5,993 nucleotides of DNA from Bacteroidales bacterium UBA3868. Lineage in GTDB: Bacteria; Bacteroidota; Bacteroidia; Bacteroidales; WCHB1-69. The stretch covers positions 1-5,993 of the forward strand of contig DGGS01000139.1 of assembly GCA_002392325.1 (NCBI GenBank), in the 5' to 3' direction. Shown piece after piece: positions 1 to 5,205 of the stretch. Each line of letters begins with the position of its first letter. Within the stretch, counting starts at the first letter, position 1. The notes below the pieces were generated by a model, which ran no database searches, had not been told where the DNA came from, and saw only the letters and a program-made list of their open reading frames with translations. A program made the translations under genes and the position numbers.

Positions 1-350
1 GGTTGGCCGGGTTTCTTACGCTCAACCATACGCGGGTCACGACGGAGAAATCCCTGAACCTTCATGGCGTGGCGGAGCTCAGGATTGATTTCCACGAGAG
101 CCTTGGCGATAGCCATGCGGAGGGCTTCAGCCTGACCGGTGACGCCACCGCCGTCCAAGTTGGCCTTGATGTCATACTTGCCCATCACTTCGGCCAGTTG
201 GAGAGGCTGCTCAACCTTGTATTGCAAGGTGGGAACGCAAAAATATTCTTTATAATCACGGTTGTTGACCATGATTTGACCGCTACCGCTCTTCATGTAC
301 AAGCGGGCAACTGCGGTTTTTCTTCTGCCTAATGTATTGATTACTTCCAT
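1..350 (-). CDS. rpsI: 30S ribosomal protein S9 (uS9), C-terminus cut off by window edge
   Basis: S9 is a component of the small ribosomal subunit head; its C-terminal tail reaches the P-site tRNA. The visible 116 residues start with MEVINTLGRRKTAVAR, the typical S9 opening. They continue through the conserved stretch LDGGGVTGQAEALRMAIAKA (about residues 65-84) and the FLRRDPRMVERKKPGQ region (101-116), which are S9 hallmarks. Bacteroidales S9 is about 128 residues, so only the basic tail (typically ending in FQFSKR) lies beyond position 1. The start ATG is only 5 bases after the rplM stop, so the two genes are co-transcribed in the usual L13-S9 order. No Shine-Dalgarno is obvious (AATAAGAAAC before the ATG), which is normal for Bacteroidetes and fits translational coupling to rplM. 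Residue 38 is a Cys in the EYFCVPT segment, where many homologues have Pro. Identity is certain; only the end is missing. Confidence 0.97.
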   Translation of the reverse strand, partial: MEVINTLGRRKTAVARLYMKSGSGQIMVNNRDYKEYFCVPTLQYKVEQPLQLAEVMGKYDIKANLDGGGVTGQAEALRMAIAKALVEINPELRHAMKVQGFLRRDPRMVERKKPGQ

Positions 351-355
351 GTTTC

Positions 356-811
356 TTATTTGAGGTCTTTAACGTTGATTAACTTGGGTTGCTGTGCTTC
401 ATGCGGGTGGTTAGGTCCACAATAGATGTGGAGGTTGCGATACAACTGGGCACCGAGTTTGTTCTTCGGAAGCATACCTTTGATGGCGTGCTCGAGAATG
501 CGCTCCGGATATTTGCGCATGACTTCCTTCGGAGTAGCGAAACGCTGTCCGCCAGGATAAGTGGTGTGGTGCACATACTGCTTGTCCGTCCACTTGTTGC
601 CCGTGAATCTCACCTTCTCAGCATTGATGATGATCACATTGTCACCACAATCGAAACTTGGGGTGTAATACGGTTTGTTCTTTCCCTTCAGAATGCGGGC
701 CACTGCGGTTGCCAGACGGCCGACGACCATTTCTTCTGCGTCGATCAGGACCCATTCTTTCTTGACGATTTCTTTATTCGCCGAAATTGTTTTGTAACTT
801 ACTGCATCCAT
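356..811 (-). CDS. rplM: 50S ribosomal protein L13 (uL13)
   Basis: L13 is an early-assembling protein of the large ribosomal subunit that binds 23S rRNA. The 151-residue product has the family features in order: WVLIDAEEMVVGRLATAVARILKGK (given in part: GRLATAVARILKGK, about residues 32-45), the GDNVIIINAEKVRFTGNKW core (about 56-74), YPGGQRFATPKEVM (about 85-98), KGMLPKNKLG (about 111-120), and the C-terminal GPNHPHEAQQPKLINVKDLK. Length and the MDAVSYKTISANK N-terminal extension match Bacteroidales L13. The ATG at 809-811 is chosen because this extension is conserved and the upstream sequence is an A-rich non-coding leader. It is the first gene of an operon with rpsI, 5 bases apart. Expression is probably driven by TAnnTTTG boxes at 924-954, through a leader with a stable hairpin at 837-862 that may be regulatory. 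Confidence 0.98.
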   Translation of the reverse strand: MDAVSYKTISANKEIVKKEWVLIDAEEMVVGRLATAVARILKGKNKPYYTPSFDCGDNVIIINAEKVRFTGNKWTDKQYVHHTTYPGGQRFATPKEVMRKYPERILEHAIKGMLPKNKLGAQLYRNLHIYCGPNHPHEAQQPKLINVKDLK

Positions 812-836
812 TTTTCAGTTTGTTGTTTGTTGTTTT

Positions 837-862
837 GAGAGCTGTCTTCACCCACAACTCTC
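837..862 (-). promoter_or_regulatory. Hairpin in the rplM leader, possible ribosomal-protein autoregulation site
   Basis: On the minus strand GAGAGTTGT and ACAGCTCTC pair into a 9-bp stem (one G-T wobble) around the 8-nt loop GGGTGAAG. The stem base is 25 nt before the rplM start codon, inside the presumed mRNA leader. There is no T-run after it; the next bases are AAAACAACAAACAAC, so it is not an intrinsic terminator. Ribosomal protein operons are often controlled by the encoded protein binding a leader structure. That this hairpin does so for L13 is inference. I cannot tell from one sequence whether it is conserved. Confidence 0.5.
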
Positions 863-923
863 TGATTACTAATTAATTTTCCTTTACTAACATTCAGGAC
901 AATAATCGGTTTTTTAAGGTCGG

Positions 924-954
924 CAAAAATACACTTTTTTTGATACCAAACCTA
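924..954 (-). promoter_or_regulatory. Candidate promoter(s) for the rplM-rpsI operon
   Basis: Two perfect matches to the Bacteroidetes -7 element TAnnTTTG occur on the minus strand: TAGGTTTG at 954-947 and TATTTTTG at 931-924. They are offset by 23 nt. A clear -33 TTTG at the usual spacing is missing for the distal box. For the proximal box, the TTTG of the distal one lies 15 nt upstream, somewhat short. Start sites would fall near 940 and 918, giving an mRNA leader of roughly 105-130 nt that includes the hairpin at 837-862. Surrounding DNA is very AT-rich. Confidence 0.5.
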
Positions 955-1021
955 TTGTAAATGAATATTTTTTAATTTTTTATGGCAACCTTGTTTTTTA
1001 AAGGCGTGATTGTCCTAATGC

Positions 1022-1052
1022 AAAAAAACAGGGGCGGAAAATTTTCCGCCCC
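1022..1052 (-). terminator. Intrinsic terminator of the batD-like gene
   Basis: Positions 1031-1052 are a perfect 22-nt palindrome with arms GGGGCGGAAAA and TTTTCCGCCCC. On the minus strand it is followed by TG and seven T residues (the A-run at 1022-1028). This GC-rich stem plus T-tract lies 13 bases past the batD stop codon. The plus strand has no T-tract after the stem, so it works in one direction. It insulates the BatD unit from the ribosomal operon downstream. Confidence 0.88.
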
Positions 1053-1065
1053 TAACATTATTATG

Positions 1066-2484
1066 TCATATTTTATAGGTCTTGACATTGGATTTCGGCT
1101 TTTTCTCCTCATCGCTGTCAGGGACTGCCGGGGCGGTGCTCCGGCGGGCGGGATGCACCTCAATCTGATAGTCGGGTGACGAGATGGTCCTGTAGGTCCC
1201 CATCTCATAATTATAATAGGTATAGGTGGCGCCGGGGATCAGGTATGTGCCCTCCGAACGCGGAATGATCGTGTAGCGGAAAGTCTTGGAGCCCGTCACC
1301 ATGTCGCTCTTGGCCGAGATGCTCCCCGTGATGCGCGGGTAGGTCACATCGCAGTCGGCCGGGAAGTCAATGCCCAAATCCTCCGCGGTGATATGATGCA
1401 GGTTGCCCGTGCCAGACACCGTTACCACCAAGGTAATCGGTTCGTTGGCGTAGGTCTCGGTCTTGTTCAGATTGGAACTGATGGTGAAATTGCCCACCAC
1501 TTCGGTTTTGTCGTTCGAGTGCGCGCCAGGCAACGCTTTCACCTTCAAAGACAGGTCGTTGGAGGTGACCGTCACATCCTTGCGGCGGGTGGTGCTGATG
1601 CTGCCCCAGAACGGGTCCTTCACCGTGGCGGGCACGCTGATGCGCAAGGTTAGTGTCAGTTTCGGAATAACGAGTTTGCCCGTCTTGGTAGGATAAACGG
1701 CCGTTTGCTTCACCACGAACACACTATAATTCTTGCCGTTCACCGTCTCGGTGCTCTCCGTGGCGCGGTTCGACAGGTCCAAGGGTTCAAGCCACATGTC
1801 GCCGGTATTGGCAAAACTGGCGCGCTCGATGGCGTAACGGCGGTACTCCTGTTTCACATACAGTTTGTGCGTCACCACAACGGCCTCGCCTTGGTAAGCT
1901 TCCAATTGCGAGGAGGTTGCCTTGATGAAGATGTCATCCTTCCCTATCTTGTCGTCAATCTGCACCTTATCTTGCTGTTTCTGTTGCGGTTGCACGCGCG
2001 AACCAAAAGGCCATTCTATCTCCGGCATCTGGAATTCCCAATTGAACCAGCTGTCATTCGGCGTGCGTTCCTCCTGCTGTGCGATCTTGGGCGCTTTCAC
2101 CACCTTGACTATCACATAGTTACTCTTCACCACCCTGCCATCAATGGAAATAGACACGCCCGGAATGGTGAACTCGCCCTCTTTGTTTCCTATCAAATAA
2201 TAGGTATAGGTATAAGATGTGTTCTGTTCCACCTTCCCGTTTATCATGGAGATGGAGGTGCTGGACCCCACGCTGGGGCCGCTCACCATCTCAAACTTCC
2301 CGAAGTCGGAGGAGATGATCTCCCCTCTCTCTTCCGTGGTTACCGTGTACTTGAACTGCTGTCCCACAGCCACTTCCGCTGGAGCGGATGCCTTGCAGGA
2401 TTCGTCATTCTGCGCCGAAGCGACCGAACAAAACAGGATGAGAATCGACAATAGTCCTGAACATTTGCATAACATCTTTTTCAT
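1066..2484 (-). CDS. batD: BatD-family periplasmic protein (short, no C-terminal membrane anchor)
   Basis: BatD proteins belong to the Bat (Bacteroides aerotolerance) system, usually batA-E, whose products are thought to form a cell-envelope complex; the biochemical role is unsettled. The 472-residue product has a Sec signal peptide (MKKMLCKCS, hydrophobic stretch 10-24, likely cleavage ASA|Q at 24/25). Residues about 34-131 form the first Ig-like BatD domain, with the hallmarks VGQQFKYTV, FEMVSGPSVGSSTSISMING and SYTYTYYL. A Trp-rich, then Gln-rich linker follows (about 144-172), then a second domain starting DDIFIKATSSQLEAYQGE (from 183), and a third with NLNKTETYANEPITLVVTVSG and FRYTIIPRSEGTYLIPG. 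It ends in a charged tail with no transmembrane helix. Bacteroidetes BatD proteins are commonly longer (roughly 600 residues) with C-terminal extension, so this is a short form. No batA, B, C or E lies beside it, and it has its own terminator. The start is supported by AGGAAG 4 nt upstream. It may be a paralogue rather than the canonical BatD. Confidence 0.85.
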   Translation of the reverse strand: MKKMLCKCSGLLSILILFCSVASAQNDESCKASAPAEVAVGQQFKYTVTTEERGEIISSDFGKFEMVSGPSVGSSTSISMINGKVEQNTSYTYTYYLIGNKEGEFTIPGVSISIDGRVVKSNYVIVKVVKAPKIAQQEERTPNDSWFNWEFQMPEIEWPFGSRVQPQQKQQDKVQIDDKIGKDDIFIKATSSQLEAYQGEAVVVTHKLYVKQEYRRYAIERASFANTGDMWLEPLDLSNRATESTETVNGKNYSVFVVKQTAVYPTKTGKLVIPKLTLTLRISVPATVKDPFWGSISTTRRKDVTVTSNDLSLKVKALPGAHSNDKTEVVGNFTISSNLNKTETYANEPITLVVTVSGTGNLHHITAEDLGIDFPADCDVTYPRITGSISAKSDMVTGSKTFRYTIIPRSEGTYLIPGATYTYYNYEMGTYRTISSPDYQIEVHPARRSTAPAVPDSDEEKKPKSNVKTYKI

Positions 2485-2488
2485 AGTA

Positions 2489-2494
2489 CTTCCT
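2489..2494 (-). promoter_or_regulatory. Shine-Dalgarno-like site of the batD-like gene
   Basis: AGGAAG on the minus strand lies 4 nt before the ATG at 2484. It supports this start codon over the internal ATG three codons later. It is notable because no other gene in the window has a recognisable Shine-Dalgarno. Confidence 0.5.
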
Positions 2495-2505
2495 ATTAAA
2501 TTTTA

Positions 2506-2520
2506 GCGTTACACTAACGC
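2506..2520. repeat. Small inverted repeat in the batD upstream region
   Basis: GCGTTA and TAACGC form perfect 6-bp arms around CAC. It lies 22 bases before the batD start, so on the minus strand it would fall in the mRNA leader or at an operator. The right arm overlaps a 15-mer (2517-2531) that recurs with two changes at 2765-2779. The size is modest and could be chance. Confidence 0.35.
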
Positions 2521-2608
2521 ATAAGCGCTGAAAATATTGCAAAAAGTGTACCAAAAAAAATAGGCAATAATTTAGAAGATGACCCAATATGATGGTCTAT
2601 TGATTTGG

Positions 2609-2639
2609 ATTCCGCCATTCACTTTGTTCACGGCGGAAT
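2609..2639. repeat. Inverted repeat ATTCCGCC / GGCGGAAT
   Basis: Perfect 8-bp arms at 2609-2616 and 2632-2639 flank a 15-nt loop. The right arm overlaps the left arm of the large nested repeat (2633-2643), so the two pairings exclude each other. This is either an alternative fold of one structured RNA or the trace of repeated ATTCCGC units. Confidence 0.5.
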
Positions 2640-2761
2640 GGTGGGTACGCCGATAGTACACATAAGGAAAGATGGGCAGCGGGAATGCCTGCCGTAGTTG
2701 GAACACATATGAAACCGCCCATCTTTCCTCATTTTTACCCGTTTGCGGCACACCATTCCGC
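2633..2761. repeat. Nested inverted repeat (candidate structured RNA or miniature repeat element)
   Basis: Outer arms GCGGAATGGTG (2633-2643) and CACCATTCCGC (2751-2761) pair perfectly over 11 bp. Inner arms AGGAAAGATGGGC (2665-2677) and GCCCATCTTTCCT (2717-2729) pair perfectly over 13 bp. The spacer between outer and inner arm is exactly 21 nt on both sides, so all pairs fall in one register. With partial pairing beyond the inner arm, 19 of 22 positions (2656-2677 against 2717-2738) pair, leaving a symmetric 12-by-12 internal loop. The 39-nt apical region holds a 5-bp hairpin GGCAG/CTGCC that competes with the inner arm. No flanking target duplication was found. A small RNA, a MITE-like element, or a DNA cruciform are all possible. 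Confidence 0.7.
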
Positions 2762-2785
2762 GAGACGCATTAGCGTTGAGCGGAA
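2756..2785. repeat. Hairpin TTCCGC-ACGC / GCGT-GCGGAA
   Basis: TTCCGC (2756-2761) pairs with GCGGAA (2780-2785), and inside it ACGC (2765-2768) pairs with GCGT (2773-2776) around an ATTA loop. The two stems are separated by a GAG/TGA internal loop that could form tandem G-A pairs. The left arm is shared with the right arm of the nested repeat 2633-2761, so only one of the two can form at a time. Confidence 0.5.
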
Positions 2786-2822
2786 ACTACTGCATGGCCG
2801 GGTCAACTTCTATATCATTACC

Positions 2823-2867
2823 AAAAAATATCTTTGCATTCATAAAAAAAATATCTTTGCATTCATA
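2823..2867 (+). promoter_or_regulatory. Tandem 23-bp repeat with two -7 boxes; promoter of the lipoprotein pair
   Basis: A 22-nt unit (six A, then TATCTTTGCATTCATA) occurs twice without a mismatch, at 2823-2844 and 2846-2867, with one A between. Each copy holds TATCTTTG (2829-2836 and 2852-2859), a perfect match to the Bacteroidetes -7 element TAnnTTTG. No TTTG at the usual -33 distance is seen before the first copy; the first copy's TTTG lies 15 nt before the second -7 box. The start codon at 2899 is 39 nt after the second box, so the leader would be about 30-60 nt. The second copy is the more likely promoter by distance, but both may fire. Confidence 0.7.
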
Positions 2868-2898
2868 TTTTTGATTCAAGCATAAACACAACTTGCAT

Positions 2899-3843
2899 AT
2901 GGTCACACGAAACTTGTCCTCCCCTGTTCTTTTTTCCTTGCTGGCCTGTTTCCTGCTCCTTTCTTCGTGCCAACGGGAACCCATTTATAATCCGAACAAG
3001 AAGATTTCCAAAATATACTACAAATCTTCTTATGACAGTTCCCTGCTACTTAGTGAGACATGGGTATGGGACAAGGATTTGTTGAAAGAGATTTATATCG
3101 GTGAAAGCAGCGGAGTCATGCGCTTTACATACGACAAAAAACGACTGACAAACATACATTACTCCACACGCGAATCGAACATGCTCTATTATTTCCAATA
3201 TGACAAACACAATCGGCATATTATCTCCATTGACGGGTATAAGAGCAAGTGGGCCTGGGAATCTCCTGAAAAAGAAGTTCATATTGACCTATATTACAAT
3301 TCGGACGGTTTGATTTCCGGATTTAAAAAGGAACACTTTCAGGTTTATTATAACAACAAGTCCTGTGAAAAAGATGAGGAAGCCACTCAGACCGTCCTTC
3401 AGTTGTTATGTCCTGAGTTATCTTTCATCAAAACGCTAAAACACGCTCCTAAATCGAAAGTCCCACTATTCGTTTATTCCGCCTCTTTTGAATACAAAGA
3501 TGGCATGCTTGACGCTTTCCAGTATGGTTTGGAAGGCAATGACACCTGTTTCGGCAAGATACTTTCCTATACGGATGTCGTCAATCCTTTTTACAACAGT
3601 TGCAATATCCTTTACATAGACCCGACATATTCTATTACGAACAAATACATCCAACACATGCCCGAACACATGACTATGGTGTATAAAGTGAATCCTCAAG
3701 TCATCACACACGACTTTCTTTTTTCCTATTCCACCCATGACAACTATCCAACTCTGATTTCGCAGAATTTTAAGGAATATGCCGAAAACTATCCCGACAC
3801 CAATTACCTTAGCACGACTATGGTTCTTGAATATCTCCCCTAA
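2899..3843 (+). CDS. Putative lipoprotein with YD-like beta-hairpin repeats, first of a paralogous pair
   Basis: I do not recognise a named function. The 314-residue product has a lipoprotein signal peptide: VTR, hydrophobic stretch about 9-21, lipobox LSSC with the lipidated Cys at 24, so it should be envelope-anchored. The ATG at 2899 is preferred over an in-frame TTG two codons upstream. The mature part has repeated short motifs of the form aromatic-x-Y-D/N-x-x-x-L/R-x-x-I: FTYDKKRLTNI (76-86), FQYDKHNRHIISI (99-111), LYYNSDGLISGF (131-142) and FEYKDGMLDAF (197-207). These resemble the YD/RHS-type beta-hairpin repeats common in uncharacterised Bacteroidetes lipoproteins. No catalytic motif is evident. 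The next gene encodes a diverged paralogue 52 bases downstream. The gene is clearly more AT-rich than the BatD gene. A tandem-repeat promoter precedes it, and there is no Shine-Dalgarno. Confidence 0.85.
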   Translation: MVTRNLSSPVLFSLLACFLLLSSCQREPIYNPNKKISKIYYKSSYDSSLLLSETWVWDKDLLKEIYIGESSGVMRFTYDKKRLTNIHYSTRESNMLYYFQYDKHNRHIISIDGYKSKWAWESPEKEVHIDLYYNSDGLISGFKKEHFQVYYNNKSCEKDEEATQTVLQLLCPELSFIKTLKHAPKSKVPLFVYSASFEYKDGMLDAFQYGLEGNDTCFGKILSYTDVVNPFYNSCNILYIDPTYSITNKYIQHMPEHMTMVYKVNPQVITHDFLFSYSTHDNYPTLISQNFKEYAENYPDTNYLSTTMVLEYLP

Positions 3844-3895
3844 TCTTGCATTATCACACACACAGAACAATCAAACACAAACATTCAGCAACAAG

Positions 3896-4825
3896 ATGAA
3901 AAACGCAGTTATATTTATACAACTTGCCCTACTCCTCTCCGCGTCAATTATATGCGGTTCTTGCGAACGTGAGGGGCACTTCTCCCCGGCAAAAAAAATA
4001 GACCTTGTCTATACCATGACATCCAACGGGCCTGTTCCTCTTCAGGATTTCACTTGGAAAAACAACCGCTTGGAATCCATAACCTATTATTATGATGTTA
4101 CGGACACTTCCCATCATTTCACATATTTCTTTACGTATAAAAACGGTCAACTGGATTTTATCAAAAGAATCCAAGACTTGCAAGAGACACACTACTATTT
4201 TCACTACGACAAAAGCGGTCGTTATTTGGAAACCGTTGATGCCTATATCCAATTAACACAACACCAATCCGAACTAAACACTATGCCTTTTGCAAAATGG
4301 CAGTTCTCACATGATGAAAAACATCGGGTTTCAGGATATACTTGTGAGCAGTACTATTATAACAAACTTGATAATGGGGAATTCGACAATTTCATCTTCG
4401 AGCCCGGTTTAACAAATTCCATCCCTTTGGAGAAAGACAAAGGGCAGAAATATAAGAAATGCACCGCCACATTCAAATATGAGGGGGACAACATCGTTGA
4501 AGTCACCGAACAACTTTCCGGCACATCACTAGTGTACAAATACACATACATTCCTTACCCCAACCCGTTTTATGGTTTCTCTTTTATGTGTCTTTTAGCT
4601 CCAAATCCATACGCAATTCATGACGGTTATTATCAGAATTTAGTTTCTGAAAGCACCTGCACTTATATTTCCGCATCATTAAACCATCTCAGAACATCCA
4701 CTCATTTTGACTATGAGTTTGAAGACGGTTACCCTAAAAAGGTCACCAAAACACTTATTGAGCATAATACGGATGGGACAGATCACAGTCGGGTAAACAC
4801 CTATTATTACGAATACGTGAAATAG
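3896..4825 (+). CDS. Putative lipoprotein with YD-like repeats, second of a paralogous pair
   Basis: The function is unknown. The ATG at 3896 is chosen although the frame is open further upstream into the preceding gene, because it begins a proper lipoprotein signal peptide: MKN, hydrophobic 4-19, then ICGSC with the probable lipidated Cys at 23. The Cys at -3 is unusual for a lipobox, so an alternative Cys20 is conceivable, but alignment with the upstream paralogue (CQRE against CEREG) supports Cys23. The 309-residue product shares with its neighbour the KKI after the lipobox, YYFHYDKSGRYLETVDAY (100-117, matching 97-114 upstream), W-x-F then H-x-x-x-x-V-S-G (135-147), a FKYEGDNIVEV hairpin (193-203) and NPFYG (223-227). 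Identity between the two is low, so the duplication is old. It is probably co-transcribed with the first lipoprotein gene and faces convergent pepE-unit transcription. Confidence 0.85.
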   Translation: MKNAVIFIQLALLLSASIICGSCEREGHFSPAKKIDLVYTMTSNGPVPLQDFTWKNNRLESITYYYDVTDTSHHFTYFFTYKNGQLDFIKRIQDLQETHYYFHYDKSGRYLETVDAYIQLTQHQSELNTMPFAKWQFSHDEKHRVSGYTCEQYYYNKLDNGEFDNFIFEPGLTNSIPLEKDKGQKYKKCTATFKYEGDNIVEVTEQLSGTSLVYKYTYIPYPNPFYGFSFMCLLAPNPYAIHDGYYQNLVSESTCTYISASLNHLRTSTHFDYEFEDGYPKKVTKTLIEHNTDGTDHSRVNTYYYEYVK

Positions 4826-4864
4826 GAGGACTCTTTGACAGGATCTTGCCATCCTTACAGTATC

Positions 4865-5185
4865 TTATTCGGATTCAGAATTTTGCATCTTCTTGCGCAC
4901 CACGACGCGAACCACAATATCCGCCACAGTCACCAGTGCAACAGAAATCGCCAACGACACCAGCATACGCGTATTGTCGTTGGCGATGATATTTTTCAAG
5001 CAATCTCCAAACAAACCCGTAAAACCGGCCACTGTCGGGATTAACAAGAACAGCAAGCCCGTGAAATCATACGAGTTTTCTTTCCGCCCACTCTTTTTCC
5101 CTAACAGGTAACGGTACATGAAGTATGTCATTCCCGCAAAAACCGGAATGAAAACAATGAGCGATACCACTATGCGGGGTGCCAT
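4865..5185 (-). CDS. Small three-helix membrane protein, function unknown
   Basis: The 106-residue product has three predicted membrane segments at about residues 5-28, 42-60 and 73-96. A basic loop (GKKSGRKEN) follows the first, and a short basic tail (RKKMQNSESE) ends it. I do not recognise the family. Positive charges after helices 1 and 3 suggest those ends are cytoplasmic. It starts 20 bases after the pepE stop on the same strand, so it is likely the second gene of a pepE transcript. It ends 39 bases from the converging lipoprotein gene. No Shine-Dalgarno is seen; TTTTTTTCTCCC precedes the ATG. Reading frame, hydrophobic pattern and tight spacing support it as a real gene. Confidence 0.75.
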   Translation of the reverse strand: MAPRIVVSLIVFIPVFAGMTYFMYRYLLGKKSGRKENSYDFTGLLFLLIPTVAGFTGLFGDCLKNIIANDNTRMLVSLAISVALVTVADIVVRVVVRKKMQNSESE

Positions 5186-5205
5186 GGGAGAAAAAAATGG
5201 ATAAC

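Larger units (their letters stand above)
2485..2898. other. Structured divergent intergenic region, 414 bases, no gene seen
   Basis: This region separates the minus-strand batD-like gene from the plus-strand lipoprotein pair. I see no convincing protein-coding frame in it. Next to batD is an AT-rich stretch with a small inverted repeat (2506-2520) but no good TAnnTTTG box on the minus strand, so the batD promoter is not identified. The middle (2609-2785) is more GC-rich and dominated by overlapping inverted repeats, listed separately. The last part (2823-2867) is a tandem repeat carrying two plus-strand -7 boxes. The concentration of pairing sequence suggests a structured RNA or a small non-coding repeat element. 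Confidence 0.6.

Noticed and set aside
1705..2454. 249-codon open frame on the plus strand opposite the batD-like gene
   Set aside because: It is a shadow of the GC-rich batD gene. The minus-strand product is a clear BatD with signal peptide, ribosome binding site and terminator.
2540..2570. Promoter for the batD-like gene in the T-rich minus-strand stretch
   Set aside because: TATTTTTTTTGG and ACTTTTTG only loosely resemble TAnnTTTG and no spacing fits, so no promoter is called.
2633..2761. Invertible promoter (phase-variation switch) bounded by the 11-bp or 13-bp inverted repeats
   Set aside because: The recognisable TATCTTTG boxes lie outside the repeats (2829 onward), no promoter is visible inside on either strand, and no recombinase gene is in the window. 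Inversion would not flip the promoter.
2893..2898. TTG start two codons upstream for the first lipoprotein
   Set aside because: The ATG at 2899 gives a normal lipoprotein signal peptide with a basic N-terminus, and TTG starts are uncommon.
4840..4855. Hairpin AGGAT / ATCCT between the converging genes as a shared terminator
   Set aside because: Only 5 bp with a 6-nt loop and no T-run on either strand; too weak to call.
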